A DNA stretch of 64,000 nt, taken from NCBI GenBank assembly GCA_025146925.1, contig CP102260.1:1007001-1071000 (forward strand), read 5' to 3'. This stretch comes from [Bacteroides] pectinophilus (lineage in GTDB: Bacteria > Bacillota > Clostridia > Lachnospirales > Lachnospiraceae). Within the stretch, counting starts at the first letter, position 1. Every line of letters begins with the position of its first letter. A program made the translations under genes and the position numbers. Below the pieces are notes generated by a model. That model had not been told where the DNA came from and did not search any database. It worked only from the letters and a program-made list of their open reading frames with translations. Positions 23,577 to 32,660 of the stretch are shown piece after piece.

Positions 23577-26228
23577 ATGTCACAAGGAGCGATAGGTGAA
23601 ATAGCGCTTGATCTTGTGGTTAACAGCCAGAAATACAAAAGCCAGATGGCGGGAATACAGAATATGGCAAAAAAAGCAGGATTGGCTCTTGCAGCTGCAT
23701 TTTCTGTAAAAGGAATAACTGATTTCACAAAACAGTGTCTTGAACTCGGATCCGACCTTCAGGAAGTACAGAATGTTGTTGATGTCACATTCCCGTCAAT
23801 GAAAGAAAAGGTTAATGAGTTTGCCCAGAGTGCGGCACAAAGTTTTGGACTTAGTGAGACGATGGCAAAAAAGTATACCGGAACATTCGGAGCGATGTCC
23901 AAGGCTTTCGGCTTTGGTGAAAGAGAAGCATATGAGATGGGCAGTACGCTTACCAAACTTTCCGGTGATGTGGCATCGTTCTATAATATAACGCAGGACG
24001 AAGCCTACACAAAGCTGAAATCAGTGTTTACCGGAGAGACGGAAACATTAAAGGATCTCGGTGTGGTAATGACACAGGCAGCGCTTGATGCGTATGCACT
24101 TGAAAATGGTTTCGGAAAGACTACAAATTCCATGTCGGAAGCTGAAAAGGTGGCATTAAGATATCAGTTCGTGCAGGAGAAACTGTCAGTGGCCAGCGGT
24201 GATTTTGTGCGGACATCCGGAGGCTGGGCAAACCAGATAAGGGTGCTTACACTGCAGTTTGATTCGTTAAAGGCAACACTGGGACAGGGGTTTATAAATC
24301 TGTTCACGCCAATAATTAAAGGAATCAATGGTGTGATTGGAAAGCTTCAGACACTTGCCAATGCTTTTAAGAGCTTCACGGCATATATAACGGGAAATGA
24401 CACCGAAGAATCGACATCAGGAATCAGCAGCGGACTGTCAGAAGCTACAGATGCGGCCAACTCACTTGAAAGTGCCACAAGCGGGGTGGGAGATGCCGCC
24501 AAGAAGGCTGCAAAAGAACTGAAAGGTGTAATGAGCTATGATGAGGTCAACAATATTTCAGGCAGTTCGGACGAGGCATCAGGCACATCAGGTACATCCG
24601 GTACATCCGGGGAAAGCATTGACTTTGGTAATATCAATGCAGATGATGAAAAGCTTGCAGACAAGTTTGATGCCATAACAGGCAAAACGAAAGTATTCTT
24701 TGACAGGATAAAGAAAATTGTTGAAGATTTCAAAGCTGGTGACTATTTCCATGCAGGACGGGACACATCAGAGCTTGTGACCGGTATTTTCAATTCCTTT
24801 GCAGATGCCATAGATAATGTGGAATGGGAAAAGCTTGGCAAAAGCATCGGAGAATATCTTGCAGGAATTAACTGGAAAGACGTTATTATAGCAGGCTTTA
24901 AACTGAAATTCAACATATGGAAAGCTATAGCTGAGGTCTGGTTTGGCTCATTCAAGGCAGCACCGATTGAAACAGCGGTAATAACCGCCATTGGTGCGCT
25001 AAAGTTTACAGGACTGGGGAAAAAGATAGCCCCGGCACTTGGCAAAGCCATCATGGGCAGCAGTCTTGTTACGTCTATGACTTCTGCATGGGCTTCACTT
25101 GGCGGAATTGGCGGAATACTTACTATGGATGTGGCAACCGTTATTGGAGCTGGAACGGCAGCAGAAATTGGAACAATGCTTGCTACCGGTATCATAGGCG
25201 GAATAGTGGCGGCATTTGCCGGATGGAATATTGGTCAGGAAATATATACTAAAATTTCCGGTGAAATAATAGATATGTCTTTTGGCGAACAGATGGCATA
25301 CCTGTGGGATTCAATTTTAAAGGGAGATTTCTTCCCGGCAGCAGGCAAACTGTTAGCAGAAGGACTTAAAGGAATATTTAACTGGAACGAAACGCTTGAC
25401 TTGTTCTCAATGGCAAAAGAATCTTTTGGAATGGCTGCGGAAGCATTCAGAGAGCAGGACTGGGGAAGTATAGCCACTAACATACTTGAAGGAATTGTGC
25501 TTGGATTTACCGGTATACTGGATTTCTTTGTAGAGCCTATAAACGATTTATTCAAGGCGGTATGGGACGGAATATGTAGCATCTTCGGAATACACAGCCC
25601 TGCAACAGAGATGGAGCCAATTGGAGAAAATATTCTGCTGGGAGTAATTGAAGGCTTCAGAGGAAAGTTTTCTGAATTTGGCGATGCCATGTCTGAATGG
25701 TGGGATAAAAAGGTTAAGCCGTGGTTCTCAAAGGATAAATGGGTTGAAGGAATGTCAGGAATTAAAGATGCATTCCGGGAGATTTTTAAAAACGCATGCA
25801 ATGCGGCAGCAGAAAAGTTCAACAAGCTTATCACATGGCTCAATGAGAAGCTGAATATCAGCTGGGAGGGATTTAGCGTGGCAGGAAAAGAAATCATTCC
25901 TGCAGGCTCTGTACAGCTGGTTAATATCCCTGAGATACCAATGCTTGCCAATGGCGGATACGTGAGAGCCAACACACCACAGCTTGCCATTATCGGCGAT
26001 AACCGCCATTATGGCGAGATTACGGCTCCTGAAGACAAGATGGAAGCCATGGCAAAGCAGGCAGCGTTAGAGGCATTAAAGAACAGGGGCAGTGACAATA
26101 ATGCTGATAACCCACAGCCGGTAACAGTAAAGGTATATCTTGAAGGAGATTCCAAGAAGATATTCAGGGTTGTACGCACGGAAAATGAGGCATACAGGCA
26201 GCAGACAGGGCATCCTGCATTTGTATAG
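23577..26228 (+). CDS. Tail tape measure protein
   Basis: The 883-residue protein has an N-terminal assembly region (EIALDLVVNSQKYKSQMAGI), a central part with repeated Ser/Thr/Gly (about 325-350) and hydrophobic segments near 480-560. The C-terminus includes GGYVRANTPQLAIIGDNRHY and then GE, a common end in Firmicute tape measures. Its length sets tail length; this is a fairly short one. GGGAGGTG precedes ATG 23577. Confidence 0.9.
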   Translation: MSQGAIGEIALDLVVNSQKYKSQMAGIQNMAKKAGLALAAAFSVKGITDFTKQCLELGSDLQEVQNVVDVTFPSMKEKVNEFAQSAAQSFGLSETMAKKYTGTFGAMSKAFGFGEREAYEMGSTLTKLSGDVASFYNITQDEAYTKLKSVFTGETETLKDLGVVMTQAALDAYALENGFGKTTNSMSEAEKVALRYQFVQEKLSVASGDFVRTSGGWANQIRVLTLQFDSLKATLGQGFINLFTPIIKGINGVIGKLQTLANAFKSFTAYITGNDTEESTSGISSGLSEATDAANSLESATSGVGDAAKKAAKELKGVMSYDEVNNISGSSDEASGTSGTSGTSGESIDFGNINADDEKLADKFDAITGKTKVFFDRIKKIVEDFKAGDYFHAGRDTSELVTGIFNSFADAIDNVEWEKLGKSIGEYLAGINWKDVIIAGFKLKFNIWKAIAEVWFGSFKAAPIETAVITAIGALKFTGLGKKIAPALGKAIMGSSLVTSMTSAWASLGGIGGILTMDVATVIGAGTAAEIGTMLATGIIGGIVAAFAGWNIGQEIYTKISGEIIDMSFGEQMAYLWDSILKGDFFPAAGKLLAEGLKGIFNWNETLDLFSMAKESFGMAAEAFREQDWGSIATNILEGIVLGFTGILDFFVEPINDLFKAVWDGICSIFGIHSPATEMEPIGENILLGVIEGFRGKFSEFGDAMSEWWDKKVKPWFSKDKWVEGMSGIKDAFREIFKNACNAAAEKFNKLITWLNEKLNISWEGFSVAGKEIIPAGSVQLVNIPEIPMLANGGYVRANTPQLAIIGDNRHYGEITAPEDKMEAMAKQAALEALKNRGSDNNADNPQPVTVKVYLEGDSKKIFRVVRTENEAYRQQTGHPAFV

Positions 26229-26244
26229 TTGATGAGGAGGACAT

Positions 26245-26649
26245 ATGAGCTACAATGGATATATTTTAAAAATATCGGGGAATGTATTTCCAACAAAATA
26301 CATAATAGCGGACACTTATACGGCAACTCCAAATCAGAGGACGGATAAGGATGATTACAGTGATGCGGATGGATACTTCCACCGCACCACACTGCCTCAT
26401 ACCAGGACAAAGATTGAGTTTCAGACACCTCCGCTAAAAACGGCGGAAAAGGATGAAATCATGGACCTGTTCAGAAACAGCTATATCCATGAAGGGCAGC
26501 GGATGGTTGATGTTGAGTACTGGGATGATGAAAATAGTGATTATTCATCAGGAACATTTTATCTTCCGGATATTGAATTCAAGTACAAGCAGCTGAAAGA
26601 AGACGGAATCATTTACAGTGGTATAAGGATTGCACTTATTGAGTACTAG
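26245..26649 (+). CDS. Tail protein, DUF6711-like
   Basis: The 134-residue protein follows the tape measure and has RTTLPHTRTKIEFQTPPL and a C-terminal YSGIRIALIEY. It resembles the short baseplate-side proteins that replace a full distal tail protein in some siphophages. Family assignment is from pattern memory and moderate. Confidence 0.6.
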   Translation: MSYNGYILKISGNVFPTKYIIADTYTATPNQRTDKDDYSDADGYFHRTTLPHTRTKIEFQTPPLKTAEKDEIMDLFRNSYIHEGQRMVDVEYWDDENSDYSSGTFYLPDIEFKYKQLKEDGIIYSGIRIALIEY

Positions 26650-26666
26650 GAAATGGAGAGATTAAT

Positions 26667-28562
26667 ATGCTCAAGATATCAGACGAACATAAAAAATTGT
26701 ATGACCGGGATACCGTGCGGAAAATTGTCAGCATAAGCTTCCCGGGAACAGACATAGAAGATATCACCAATAACAGGATATACGGCGAAAGCCTTTCATT
26801 TACCGAAACGCTCTGTGATGAAGGCAGGCTCAGATTTGGCGCATGTACCGCATCAGAGATAAGCATACAGGTAAGGGATGGAGTTAATGCCGTGTCGGGA
26901 CTTGAGATGCAGGTGACAATCCGGGCGGAAGGAGCCGACACGGCAATTCCGCTCGGGCTGTTTACAATTACGAAGCCGAAGATGGCAGCCAACATGGGAT
27001 ATAAAATCCTTACCGGATATGACAGGATGACATGGCTTGATATCGATGTGTCAGACTGGTATGAAGGTCTGTATCCCAATATAAAGTCGAAGCATACGGT
27101 TAAGGAACTAAGAGAAAGCCTTCTTGATTTTGTCGGCATACCATATGAGGATGTGAGCCTGGTCAATGACAGCGTTATTGTCGGTAAAAACATTGACACA
27201 TCGGGGACGCTGACGGGACGTACCGTTATGGAGCAGTTGTGTGAGATTAACGGCGTATTCGGCAGGATATCACGTGAGGGGCAGTTCATATGGAAGTCTC
27301 TTAAAGGAGTGTCTTCACTGTATCCGTCAGAAGACCTGTATCCGTCAGAGGACTTATATCCCATGGATGCGAGAAGCAATCCCAATGCGAGAGTGCTGTC
27401 AGCGTATATATCCTGTGATTATGAGGATTATATCTGCCGGAAGATTGACGGTCTACAGCTGAAAGAGACGGGCGGCAACGAGTATCTTCTTGGCAATGCC
27501 GATGACAACATCTATTCTATACAGGACAACTTCTGCATCATCGGAAAAAGCATTGATGAGCTTCGGACAATTGCCGAAAACTTACTGGATGTCATGGAAT
27601 ACATTGAGTATATCCCGATGGAAGTATACTGCCGGGGTGTCCCTTATGTCGAGGCAGGAGACGGATTTGTTCTCGAGACGAGTACCGGAAAGACGATAGA
27701 AAGCATCATCATGACACGAACGCTTAAAGGCATACAGGGGTTAAAGGATACATATGCTGCATCAGGCCCTGAGTATCTTGACGGAATAACGGAAAGTCTT
27801 ACGGACAGTCTGCAAAGACTTAATTCCGCCCTCTATAAGACAAGGATACGTGTGGAGCGTACCGATGATGCACTGGAGGCGGAAGTATCAAGGGCACAGT
27901 CAGCTGAAGAGAATATCAGTGCCGAACTCATTGAGAAATACAACGCATCAATCAAAATATCCGCTGATGCGATAGAGAGTGCGGTGACAAAAGAAACTCA
28001 GCGTGCGCAGGAAGCGGAAAGCAGCCTGTCAAGCAGGATAACGCAGACAGCGGAAAGTGTCACGGCAGAAGTAAAAAGATCCAAGCAGGCTGAGGAGCAG
28101 TTATCCGCCACTGTCAAAATTACGGCCGAGGGGATATCGCAAACGGTAAAAAAGGGCGAAGTGATATCCGAGATTAATCAGGAAGCCGGAAAGATTAAGA
28201 TGGAAGCGCTTGACATCGACCTGTCGGGCTATGTTACGTTCAACAGCCTGTCAGCATCAGGAACTACAAAAATTAACGGTGACAACATCACTACAGGTAC
28301 AATCAGGGGCAGGGTAGGTCTGTGGGTGGAATCGGACGAATCGGAAAAGGTAGTAACCATTAACGCACACGGAATTTACAATGCGGCAACGAGCTATCTT
28401 AATAATGTTGCCATATACGGCTCGCTTGTAGATGGCAATGGCAATCCGATAGTACCTGCCGGTGTACAGTACTTGTCTGACGGCTGGTGGGGAACATTTC
28501 CCGCAGGAAACGGATGGACAGTGACGGTGCAGAACGGAGTCATCACAGGTGTTGAAGCCTGA
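26667..28562 (+). CDS. Tail-associated structural protein (tail hub/host-specificity)
   Basis: The 631-residue protein starts with a gp44-like hub region (about 1-330). A short tandem repeat follows: SLYPSED, LYPSED, LYPMD at about 217-233. Then come alpha-helical repeats with AQSAEE/AQEAESS motifs (about 400-500) and a beta-rich end starting near SGYVTFNSLSASGTTKINGD. It is expected at the tail tip, linking the tube to the fibres. Confidence 0.78.
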   Translation: MLKISDEHKKLYDRDTVRKIVSISFPGTDIEDITNNRIYGESLSFTETLCDEGRLRFGACTASEISIQVRDGVNAVSGLEMQVTIRAEGADTAIPLGLFTITKPKMAANMGYKILTGYDRMTWLDIDVSDWYEGLYPNIKSKHTVKELRESLLDFVGIPYEDVSLVNDSVIVGKNIDTSGTLTGRTVMEQLCEINGVFGRISREGQFIWKSLKGVSSLYPSEDLYPSEDLYPMDARSNPNARVLSAYISCDYEDYICRKIDGLQLKETGGNEYLLGNADDNIYSIQDNFCIIGKSIDELRTIAENLLDVMEYIEYIPMEVYCRGVPYVEAGDGFVLETSTGKTIESIIMTRTLKGIQGLKDTYAASGPEYLDGITESLTDSLQRLNSALYKTRIRVERTDDALEAEVSRAQSAEENISAELIEKYNASIKISADAIESAVTKETQRAQEAESSLSSRITQTAESVTAEVKRSKQAEEQLSATVKITAEGISQTVKKGEVISEINQEAGKIKMEALDIDLSGYVTFNSLSASGTTKINGDNITTGTIRGRVGLWVESDESEKVVTINAHGIYNAATSYLNNVAIYGSLVDGNGNPIVPAGVQYLSDGWWGTFPAGNGWTVTVQNGVITGVEA

Positions 28563-28578
28563 GCGTAAGGAGGCAGGA

Positions 28579-28779
28579 ATGGACAAACCAACATCAATCA
28601 GAATAAAAGAATTCTGTCAGGGAGTCAGTGAAGCTTGCAATAACTCGGGACTCCCTTTTTACATTCTGGAAATCTATATGGAAAATGCCCTTGCACAGGT
28701 AAGAGATGCAGCGCAAAGACAGCGCATACTTGAGCAGGAGCTTTATGAGAAAGAGAGGAAGGAGGAAGAAAATGTTTAA
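28579..28779 (+). CDS. Small phage protein between tail genes
   Basis: The 66-residue protein (IKEFCQGVSEACNNSGLPFY) has GGAGG before ATG 28579. It overlaps the fibre gene start by 8 bp. The C-terminus is a strongly charged helix. Similar small proteins precede tail fibres in related prophages; function unknown. Confidence 0.65.
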   Translation: MDKPTSIRIKEFCQGVSEACNNSGLPFYILEIYMENALAQVRDAAQRQRILEQELYEKERKEEENV

Positions 28780-31027
28780 CTGGGAGAAAGTATTTGCAAG
28801 ACGGAACTGGGAAAACAAGCCGTCCCAAAAGACACCGCTGAGCGCATCAAATCTTAATTCGGGTGATTATGCGATTAATGAACTGGACAACCGTGTGATT
28901 GCACTTAATACGGCAAAGTTTGACAGGACGGATGCGCAGGGACTTTTTAAAGACGTTTCGCTTGATAAAAAAACAGGCGTAATCACATTTACGCTGGTTA
29001 ATGGCAGCACAAAGACACTTGATACGCTGCTCGAGAAGATAGCGGTCAATTTCGCCTTCGATGAAGAGACGCAGCAGCTTGTAATCACGCTTGATGACGG
29101 TACCGTCAAAAAGATAGACATGTCGGCACTCATAACACAGTATGAGTTCCTTGACAGTGATACCATCGCTTTCGTTCTTGAGGGAGGTAAGGTTAAGGCG
29201 ATAGTTAAGGAAGGCAGTATCAGCGAGAAGCATCTGAGAACGGATTACCTTGCAGAGATTAAGGTACAGTCGGCAGGTGCAGCATCAAGTGCGGCATCAG
29301 CTGCATCAAGTGCCAATGACGCTGATTATGATGCCAAACTGGCACAGAGTTATTCAGTCGGCGGCAGCGGCATCAGGGAGAATGAGGATGAAGATAATGC
29401 AAGGTTTTACAAGGAGCAGGCAGCATTAAGTGCGACAGAAGCTATTCAGTCGGCATCAGGTGCGGCAGAATCAGAAGAAAAGTCTGCATTAAATGCAGGT
29501 CGGGCAGAATCATCAGCTACAGATGCCATTACAGGTAAAAAAGAAGCTGCACAGTCAGCCTTAAGCGCAGCAGAAGCAGCACAGTCAGCAGCAGGTGCAG
29601 CAGCCGGTGCGAAGTCGGAAGCAGAAGCGGCAGCAGTCAGTGCGAAAGCGGCAGAAAATGCCAAAGCAGAAGCGTCAGAAAGCGCAGCAGGAGCAAAGGA
29701 AAGCAAAGGCAGCAGTGAATCCGCTGCACTGTTAAGCCAGAGCTATGCGGTGGGCGGTACAGGCAGCAGAGAGGGAGAAAATACTGACTGTGCCAAATAC
29801 TATTATGAGCATACAAAGGAAATATCCGGTGCTGATAACTACCTTCTTAAAAGCCAGGTCGGAGCCGCACTGGGTGTGGCAGGACTTGATGAGAACGGCT
29901 TTGTTCCTGCAAGCCAGCTTCCGAGCTTTGTTGATGATGTAATTGAAGGACAGTATATCAACAGTACTGAATTTGTCGGAACAGACGGAGTTGTAATTGT
30001 ACCTGAGAGCGGCAAGGTATATGTGGATGTATCGGCCGGCAACATCACAAGCGGCAGGACGTACCGCTGGTCCGGAACACGTTATGTGGTGATAGGAAGT
30101 GACCTTGCCCTTGGCGAGACATCGTCAACAGCGTTCAGGGGCGATTATGGCAAGGTAGCATATGACCACAGTCGGCAGACGGGTAATCCGCATGGCACTA
30201 CGGCAGCAGATGTCGGACTTGGCAATGTTCCGAATGTTGCTACGAATGAACAGCGTCCGACATTCACACAGGCGGATTCACGGGCGAATATTGTCAGCAA
30301 TGAGAAAATGACAACTATCTTTGGTAAGATCGCCAAGTGGTTCAATGATCTTAAGAATGTTGCATTTACAGGCTCATATAAAGACTTGATTGACAAGCCG
30401 TCAGTAGATACGGCACTGTCTACAGCAAGTACTAATGCAGTGCAGAATAAGGCGGTTGCATCAATCGTGTATGGAGATGAAATCAGCACGAACGACGACT
30501 GGGATAACATTACAATCGGATATCATGTAGTCAATGGCGGTTCCCAGTATCCCTGGTCGGCAGACAAACATGCACCGGTTGGAGCGTGGGGCTGGGGATA
30601 TGTTATTGCTTGGGTATATGGCACGTGCGGTTATCAGATATACATAACAGCAAGCAGTAGAAAGATGTATATACGTAGCAGATACGGATCTAATTGGACA
30701 GGCTGGGGCGAGTATGACAAGATAGACGCCGCTTTTGATGGAGCTATAGACGTATCTGCATATACATCGGCTTCACCGTATACAACGCAATCTGATGGAT
30801 ACCTGACAATGACTATTAATGGTTATGCAGGACAATATCTCCAGATGAGTATGAGGGATAAGAATGGAACCGAAGTCGATGAAATAATATTCCCGGATGG
30901 ATCCAATGGTTACGGATGTTCGAGAAATGTCTATGTGCCAAAGGGCATGCGTGTATACAAAAAGGCAGGCAATCTTGTAACCGGAGGCATATCAAGTGCG
31001 GTATTCAGACCATTTAACAGAACATGA
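28772..31027 (+). CDS. Tail fibre protein
   Basis: The 751-residue protein begins with FNWEKVFARRNWENKPSQKT. An Ala/Ser/Glu-rich coiled rod lies at about 165-340, flanked by two SYxVGGxGxRE repeats at about 190 and 328. A shaft segment with GTTAADVGLGNVPNVATNEQ follows, then a receptor-side C-terminus with a Trp/Gly/Tyr-rich region. ATG 28772 is set by GGAGGAAGAA. The Ala-rich rod explains the low-complexity DNA at 29270-29710. Confidence 0.85.
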   Translation: MFNWEKVFARRNWENKPSQKTPLSASNLNSGDYAINELDNRVIALNTAKFDRTDAQGLFKDVSLDKKTGVITFTLVNGSTKTLDTLLEKIAVNFAFDEETQQLVITLDDGTVKKIDMSALITQYEFLDSDTIAFVLEGGKVKAIVKEGSISEKHLRTDYLAEIKVQSAGAASSAASAASSANDADYDAKLAQSYSVGGSGIRENEDEDNARFYKEQAALSATEAIQSASGAAESEEKSALNAGRAESSATDAITGKKEAAQSALSAAEAAQSAAGAAAGAKSEAEAAAVSAKAAENAKAEASESAAGAKESKGSSESAALLSQSYAVGGTGSREGENTDCAKYYYEHTKEISGADNYLLKSQVGAALGVAGLDENGFVPASQLPSFVDDVIEGQYINSTEFVGTDGVVIVPESGKVYVDVSAGNITSGRTYRWSGTRYVVIGSDLALGETSSTAFRGDYGKVAYDHSRQTGNPHGTTAADVGLGNVPNVATNEQRPTFTQADSRANIVSNEKMTTIFGKIAKWFNDLKNVAFTGSYKDLIDKPSVDTALSTASTNAVQNKAVASIVYGDEISTNDDWDNITIGYHVVNGGSQYPWSADKHAPVGAWGWGYVIAWVYGTCGYQIYITASSRKMYIRSRYGSNWTGWGEYDKIDAAFDGAIDVSAYTSASPYTTQSDGYLTMTINGYAGQYLQMSMRDKNGTEVDEIIFPDGSNGYGCSRNVYVPKGMRVYKKAGNLVTGGISSAVFRPFNRT

Positions 31028-31067
31028 TGCGGATATCCGGAAGAAGGTGATGCGTATGCTCTGAGAA

Positions 31068-31081
31068 TTGCACCGGTGCAA
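31068..31081. repeat. Recurring palindrome TTGCACCGGTGCAA, copy 3
   Basis: The 14-bp perfect palindrome lies in the gap between the fibre gene and the holin gene, about 40 bp before the holin start. The flanks differ from copies 1 and 2. Confidence 0.7.
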
Positions 31082-31121
31082 CTTACAACATATAAAATAA
31101 TAGAAAAGGAAGGATAAAAAG

Positions 31122-31595
31122 ATGGACAGATACGAAAAAATCAAGGCGGTAATTATTGCCTTATGCGGAATTATATCAGGAAGGCTGGGAGTGCTTGCAA
31201 TACCTATGATACTGCTCATTGTATGCAATGTGATTGACTATGCGACAGGCATATTTGCATCGCATTACAGGAACCAGGAGATTGATTCTTACAAGGGGAT
31301 AAAGGGAATTACAAAAAAGATATGCATGTGGCTGCTTGTTGGCGTCGGGGTTGTCATTGATAATCTGCTTGCATATACATCCGGAGCGGTCGGCATAACA
31401 CTGCCGTTTTCATTTCTGGTTGCCTGCATCGTGGCGGTGTGGATTATCTGCAATGAGATTATAAGCATCCTTGAGAATATCAATGATATAGGCGTTACAC
31501 TTCCGCCGTTCCTCATGCCGATTGTCCGCAATCTTAAGTCACAGGTGGAGGATAAGGCTGACATACTGAAAGAGGGAGGCAGTAACGATGATTAA
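31122..31595 (+). CDS. Holin
   Basis: The 157-residue membrane protein has three hydrophobic segments (about 12-45, 66-84 and 90-112) and a charged C-terminus (KSQVEDKADILKEGG). The pattern matches phage holins of the phage_holin_4 group (IDYATGIFASHY, ITKKICMWLLVGVG). It would permeabilise the membrane to release the endolysin. It overlaps the endolysin start by 8 bp. Confidence 0.88.
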   Translation: MDRYEKIKAVIIALCGIISGRLGVLAIPMILLIVCNVIDYATGIFASHYRNQEIDSYKGIKGITKKICMWLLVGVGVVIDNLLAYTSGAVGITLPFSFLVACIVAVWIICNEIISILENINDIGVTLPPFLMPIVRNLKSQVEDKADILKEGGSNDD

Positions 31596-32538
31596 GAGGT
31601 ATCTTATGAGCGCAGGCGACATTCAGTTGTCTGCGCATTTCAGACTTCATGAGTTCCAGAGCCGCAATGGCTGGGATGAGGTTCTTGTGGATGAGGCGCT
31701 TATTGACATGCTTGAAAAGATCTATAAGCACTTTAACTGCTCAAAAGCTGTAATCAATGACGGCTTCAGACAGCCGGGAGAATACTGTCGTTCAATCGGA
31801 GAAAGCGACAGGGATGCGCATGCGTATGGAATGGCGGCAGATGTTGTATTCTTTGATTCTGAGGGAGATGTAATATCAGGCAGGTATATATGCTGCTATG
31901 CTCAGGACATCGGAGTACAGGGCATTGGCTACATGGGGAATGCCGTGCACCTTGATACACGGGGCAACGGCGGTTATAAGAATACGCATTGGTGGGGCGA
32001 CGAGACCACCGGAGCTACGGTGACTGACTGGCACAGCTACTTTGCAATAACCAATTACCCTGCCGCTGAACCGGATGAGAATGAGGAAGACATCACGGAT
32101 AAGCCGGATGATGAATCAGACAATCCTGCGGAAGATGGCAGCAGTTCAGATAATAACGTGACAGACTTTGACGGAGGTGATATGATGAACAGAGAGATTA
32201 GCAGGGAACAACTTAAGTATGAGGTGAACAGATACGCACTTACAGTGCTCGGACGTGAAATCGGTGATGCGGACACTTATGTGGAACTTCTCAGCACAGG
32301 TCAGCTTGACTGGTATGAATTCACTAAGAGGCTTCAGGAGAGTGAAGAAGGCGTAAAGCGCTGGATTAAGTATACGCTGTTTGTGGACATACTTGGACGT
32401 ATACCGGAGCAGTCAGAGATAGACTGGTGGTACGCTCAGTATTCATTAAGATACGAAGTCAATAAAGCGCTTATGGCTGAGAGGTTCGCAGAAGACTATG
32501 AGCAGTTCAAAGATGAGTACATGAATAAGCCGTTATAA
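31588..32538 (+). CDS. Endolysin: M15 peptidase with DUF4214-like C-terminus
   Basis: The 316-residue protein has an N-terminal peptidase M15A domain (about 14-155) with the zinc-ligand pattern H78, D85 (DAHAYGMAAD) and H121 (VHLDTRG). An acidic linker (about 160-195) follows. Two DUF4214-like repeats make up the C-terminus (VNRYALTVLGREIGD, FVDILGRIPEQSEIDWW), probably for wall binding. It should cut D-Ala-containing cross-links in peptidoglycan. It is the last phage gene before attR. Confidence 0.85.
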   Translation: MIKRYLMSAGDIQLSAHFRLHEFQSRNGWDEVLVDEALIDMLEKIYKHFNCSKAVINDGFRQPGEYCRSIGESDRDAHAYGMAADVVFFDSEGDVISGRYICCYAQDIGVQGIGYMGNAVHLDTRGNGGYKNTHWWGDETTGATVTDWHSYFAITNYPAAEPDENEEDITDKPDDESDNPAEDGSSSDNNVTDFDGGDMMNREISREQLKYEVNRYALTVLGREIGDADTYVELLSTGQLDWYEFTKRLQESEEGVKRWIKYTLFVDILGRIPEQSEIDWWYAQYSLRYEVNKALMAERFAEDYEQFKDEYMNKPL

Positions 32539-32609
32539 AGACACCAAAAACAGGTAAGAACAGGCAAAAAACCGTATGTCACAGATTGTGACAAAAAAAT
32601 AATAAAAAT

Positions 32610-32660
32610 GCCTTCAATCACAGAGGGAGAGCCACATATAACATCGAGGCACGGAAGAAC
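32610..32660. other. attR: P arm plus core
   Basis: GCCTTCAATC (32610-32619) begins a phage-side arm that mirrors the arm at the left end. The core AGGCACGGAAGAAC follows at 32647-32660, and cotJC coding resumes without interruption. The predicted crossover dinucleotide GA is at 32657-32658. Confidence 0.85.

Larger units (their letters stand above)
1467..32660. mobile_element. Defective siphophage prophage inserted in cotJC (skin-like intervening element)
   Basis: The element is bounded by direct copies of AGGCACGGAAGAAC at 1467-1480 and 32647-32660. The excised circle would be 31,180 bp. It carries a large serine recombinase beside the left end, a divergent repressor/Cro switch, replication and accessory genes, head, connector and tail genes, holin and endolysin, all in ordinary phage order. 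The large and small terminase genes and the N-terminal part of the portal are missing, so autonomous packaging is unlikely. Excision would rebuild an uninterrupted cotJC. The phage genes are transcribed mostly rightward, the same direction as cotJ. Confidence 0.95.

Noticed and set aside
25235-25990. Leftward ORF of 251 codons opposite the tape measure gene
   Set aside because: A shadow of a clear tape measure protein, with no ribosome binding site.
29270-29710. Repeated short units that might suggest a CRISPR or satellite array
   Set aside because: The repeats are Ala/Ser/Glu codons of the fibre rod, without fixed repeat and spacer lengths.
1467-32660. Reading the element as a fully functional temperate phage
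   Set aside because: No terminase is present and the portal is truncated and fused.
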